Positions 6,620 to 9,790 of a DNA stretch of 9,790 nucleotides are shown here, in pieces. The position numbers and the translations under genes are program-made. The notes under the pieces were generated by a model that did no database searches, had not been told where the DNA came from, and saw nothing but the letters and a program-made list of their open reading frames with translations. Positions within the stretch are counted from its first letter, which is position 1. Each line of letters opens with the position of its first letter. Source of the DNA: an uncultured Caulobacteraceae bacterium (GTDB lineage: Bacteria; Pseudomonadota; Alphaproteobacteria; Caulobacterales; Caulobacteraceae). The DNA lies in assembly GCA_946482375.1 (NCBI GenBank), contig CAMLRH010000080.1:1-9790 (forward strand). The letters are read 5' to 3'.

Positions 6620-8575
6620 TCAGGCGGCCGCCGGGCTCGCCTTCGAATGGGCGGCGAGGACGGCCGAAATCTCGCTGACCAACTCCACTGGTGAGAGCGG
6701 CTTGGCGATGGCGCCGTTCATGCCGGCGGTGATGTAGGAGGCTTGCTGGTGCGCGAGCGCATTGGCGGTCATGGCGATGATCGGCGCCTGGCTCATGGGC
6801 CCGCCCATCTCGCGGATCAGGCGAGTCGCCTCGATGCCGTCCATGACGGGCATCTGCACGTCCATGAACACCAGATCGAAGGCCGAGCGGCGAACGGCCT
6901 CGACACCCTGCATGCCGTTTTCGGCGGTTTCGACCGCTGCGCCCAGGTGTTCCAGCATTCGGGTGGCGATCAGCCGATTGGTGCTGTTGTCCTCGACGAC
7001 AAGGACCGTCAGCCCGTGGAGCAGCGGGACGATCGTTTCGTCCGCTTCGGCGGTCGGTTCGGCCGCCGGCGCGGGCAGCTCGACCCAGAAGGTGGAGCCC
7101 TCGCCCTCACGGCTGCGGAAGCCGATGAATCCGCCCATCAGCCCGGCCAGTTTCTCGGTGATGGCCAGTCCAAGCCCCGAGCCGCCGAAGCGGCGGGTGG
7201 TGGACCCGTCGGCCTGGTGGAAGCGCTCGAACAGTGTCGCGCGGGCTTCCTCCGGGATGCCGACGCCGGTGTCCTCGACCTCGATGCGCAGCCGCTGGTC
7301 AGCATCGGCGCCCGCCACCGTCAGCCGCACCTCGACGCCGCCGGCCAGCGTGAACTTCACCGCGTTGCCGACGAGGTTGAACAGGATCTGGCGGAACCGC
7401 ACGGGGTCAACGCGCACCCAGCCGACTTCCGGCGCCACGACGGCGCGCAGGTAGAGGCCCTTGGCCCGTGCTTCGCCGCCGAGCAGGTTGGTGACGCCCG
7501 ACAGGACGGCGGTGGTGTCCACGGCGTCCGGCGCCAACTCCAGTCGCCCAGCCTCGATCTTCGAAAAGTCGATGATGTCGTTGAGCAATTCCGACAACAT
7601 CGCGCCGCAGCCCAGCGCTTCGTTGAGCAAATGCCGGCCGCCGTCGGACAGGGGCTCGCGCTTGAGAAGGTGCAGCACGCCCAGCACGCCGTTCATCGGC
7701 GTGCGGATCTCGTGGCTCATGTTGGCGAGGAACTGGGCCTTGGCTTCGGCGGCGTCCTGGGCGGCCTTTTCGCCCCGCAGCGCCGTGTCGCGCGCCATCG
7801 CCGCCTCGGTCATGTCATGCATGATGCCGAAGACTTCCCACTTGCCCGAAGGCAGCTGGCGCATGCCGCGCCAGGCTGCCCTCACCGTCGCCCACAGGTT
7901 GGCCTCGGGGTGCCAGTGGCGGTAGGTGACGACCTGCTCCTCTCCCGTCTCCACGGCGGCGAGGAACGCGGTGGCCGTCGCCAGGCGATCGTCCGGGTGA
8001 AGCAGTTTGACGATCGAGCCGCCCCTGACCGTTCGGCTGCCGTCTTCGTGCAGTGTCGCCGGCGAGCCTTCCACCGCCGGGCGCGAAAGGTCGGGATCGA
8101 CGGTGTAGACGCCAGTGTCGGGGTTGAACTTCCAGGCGAAGACGCCGACCGCCTTGCGCAGCAGCTGGTTGCTGCGGTTGACGTATTCCCGCGTTTCCTG
8201 CTGCCTGCGATCCTGGGTGATATCCTGGCTGACGATGAGGACCACGCCCACGTCCGGTCGCCGGGAGCGGGAGCGAAACCAGAGCCACTCGCCCGACTTG
8301 GCCAGAAAGCGATGCTCGGCCGACGATTTGCCTCGGGCCTGGAGGCTGCGCATCGCCTTGTTGATGAGCTTGGCCTCATCGGGATGAGCGAAGTCCGTCA
8401 GCGGACGGCCGATGATGTCGGCGGCCTTCCAGCCGGTGAGGGTGGTCCAGGCGGGGTTCACCCACGCCACGGCCCCGCGCCGCATGACGATGAAAAGGTC
8501 GTCGCTGTTCTGGAAGAACCAGCGCGCCGCTTCCGCCTCGATCTCGGCGGGCACAGATGCAGGTTTCGGCGCCAT
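6620..8575 (-). CDS. soluble hybrid sensor histidine kinase/response regulator (PAS-PAS-HisKA-HATPase-REC)
   Basis: This cytoplasmic hybrid kinase autophosphorylates on His and passes the phosphate to its own receiver domain, usually then to a separate Hpt protein. It is 651 aa. PAS1 spans about 17-120 (DLFIVMRRGAVAWVNPAWTT, with HPDE) and PAS2 about 139-256 (VGVFAWKFNPDTG, LLHPDDR). A short coiled segment lies at 257-280. HisKA has phospho-His288 in FLANMSHEIRTPMNG. The ATPase has an N box (RQILFNLVGNAVKF, N400/N404), G1 DTGVGI (435-440), an F box (LFERFHQAD) and G2 GGSGLGL (464-470). The C-terminal receiver (about 521-640) has acidic E528/D529, phospho-Asp572 in MDVQMPVMDG, T603 and K625. 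Every catalytic residue is present. There is no signal peptide or membrane segment, so it senses an intracellular cue, possibly redox, light or a metabolite. No Hpt or output regulator is adjacent. The start at 8575 is supported by ggggga 4 bases upstream. Confidence 0.96.
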   Translation of the reverse strand: MAPKPASVPAEIEAEAARWFFQNSDDLFIVMRRGAVAWVNPAWTTLTGWKAADIIGRPLTDFAHPDEAKLINKAMRSLQARGKSSAEHRFLAKSGEWLWFRSRSRRPDVGVVLIVSQDITQDRRQQETREYVNRSNQLLRKAVGVFAWKFNPDTGVYTVDPDLSRPAVEGSPATLHEDGSRTVRGGSIVKLLHPDDRLATATAFLAAVETGEEQVVTYRHWHPEANLWATVRAAWRGMRQLPSGKWEVFGIMHDMTEAAMARDTALRGEKAAQDAAEAKAQFLANMSHEIRTPMNGVLGVLHLLKREPLSDGGRHLLNEALGCGAMLSELLNDIIDFSKIEAGRLELAPDAVDTTAVLSGVTNLLGGEARAKGLYLRAVVAPEVGWVRVDPVRFRQILFNLVGNAVKFTLAGGVEVRLTVAGADADQRLRIEVEDTGVGIPEEARATLFERFHQADGSTTRRFGGSGLGLAITEKLAGLMGGFIGFRSREGEGSTFWVELPAPAAEPTAEADETIVPLLHGLTVLVVEDNSTNRLIATRMLEHLGAAVETAENGMQGVEAVRRSAFDLVFMDVQMPVMDGIEATRLIREMGGPMSQAPIIAMTANALAHQQASYITAGMNGAIAKPLSPVELVSEISAVLAAHSKASPAAA

Positions 8576-8595
8576 GAAGTCCCCCGAAGTGGGGG
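8576..8595 (-). promoter_or_regulatory. kinase ribosome binding site within a C5/G5 hairpin
   Basis: Read on the minus strand, ccccc-acttc-ggggg-acttc immediately precedes the kinase ATG. The G-run is the only Shine-Dalgarno-like site (ggggga, 4 bases from ATG) and can pair fully with the C-run across a 5-base loop. The stem could limit translation initiation. Confidence 0.4.
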
Positions 8596-8635
8596 CAACA
8601 TGGCCGTTCTAGGTAAAGTTATGGTTGCCACTCCA

Positions 8636-8662
8636 TTCAGCCTGCCTAAGGTCTTCTAAAAC
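8636..8662 (+). promoter_or_regulatory. candidate housekeeping promoter for the serine hydrolase
   Basis: tctaaaac (8655-8662) matches 7 of 8 positions of the Caulobacter sigma-73 -10 consensus GCTANAWC. ttcagcc (8636-8642), 12 bases upstream, is a poor match to TTGACGS. Transcription would start only about 10 bases before the ATG, giving a very short leader. Weak evidence. Confidence 0.25.
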
Positions 8663-8676
8663 AACGGGAAACGTCC

Positions 8677-9790
<1,114 letters not shown>

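Noticed and set aside
6743..8659. 638-codon open frame on the plus strand across the kinase gene
   Set aside because: It is a shadow of the real minus-strand kinase, which has every catalytic motif. The antisense frame is low-complexity and shows no family motif; such frames are normal in high-GC DNA.

Overview
This 9.8 kb window is high-GC bacterial DNA with strongly G/C-ending codons. It most likely comes from an alphaproteobacterium, and Caulobacteraceae (Caulobacter, Phenylobacterium, Brevundimonas type) fits best. The reasons are an Entner-Doudoroff dehydratase, a very large TonB-dependent receptor with an AYA-Q signal peptide, a soluble two-PAS hybrid histidine kinase, a two-domain TetR regulator and a family VIII esterase/beta-lactamase-fold hydrolase. 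The genus assignment is inference; no rRNA or other marker gene is present.

Layout, left to right. (1) The 3' five-sixths of edd (6-phosphogluconate dehydratase, + strand) enters from the left edge. (2) A 415-bp non-coding interval follows. It holds several small hairpins and, at 1669-1874, a ~205-nt segment closed by a long imperfect inverted repeat with three more hairpins inside; this is the least explained structure in the window. (3) A 1021-aa TonB-dependent outer-membrane receptor (+) follows, with a strong Shine-Dalgarno and a UUCG-tetraloop terminator behind it. (4) Converging on it from the minus strand is a regulator made of two complete TetR units fused in one chain. (5) Just upstream of that regulator, on the same strand, is a 30-codon reading frame with a very good ribosome binding site. 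It reads like the first 30 residues of an acyl-CoA dehydrogenase and then stops, so it is probably the stump of a deleted gene. (6) A soluble hybrid sensor kinase (PAS-PAS-HisKA-HATPase-REC) lies further upstream on the minus strand. (7) Divergent from it across a 101-bp gap is a serine hydrolase of the class C beta-lactamase/EstB family, cut by the right edge.

The genes do not form one obvious pathway. Edd is central sugar catabolism. The receptor imports an unknown large nutrient or chelate. The tandem TetR, beside an acyl-CoA dehydrogenase stump, would fit a regulator of fatty-acid or acyl-CoA use, and the esterase could feed the same kind of metabolism. The gene stump and the patch of different codon use in the receptor suggest local rearrangement. 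The structured segment behind edd lies where, in Caulobacter, a glucokinase gene would be expected, so it may mark another junction.
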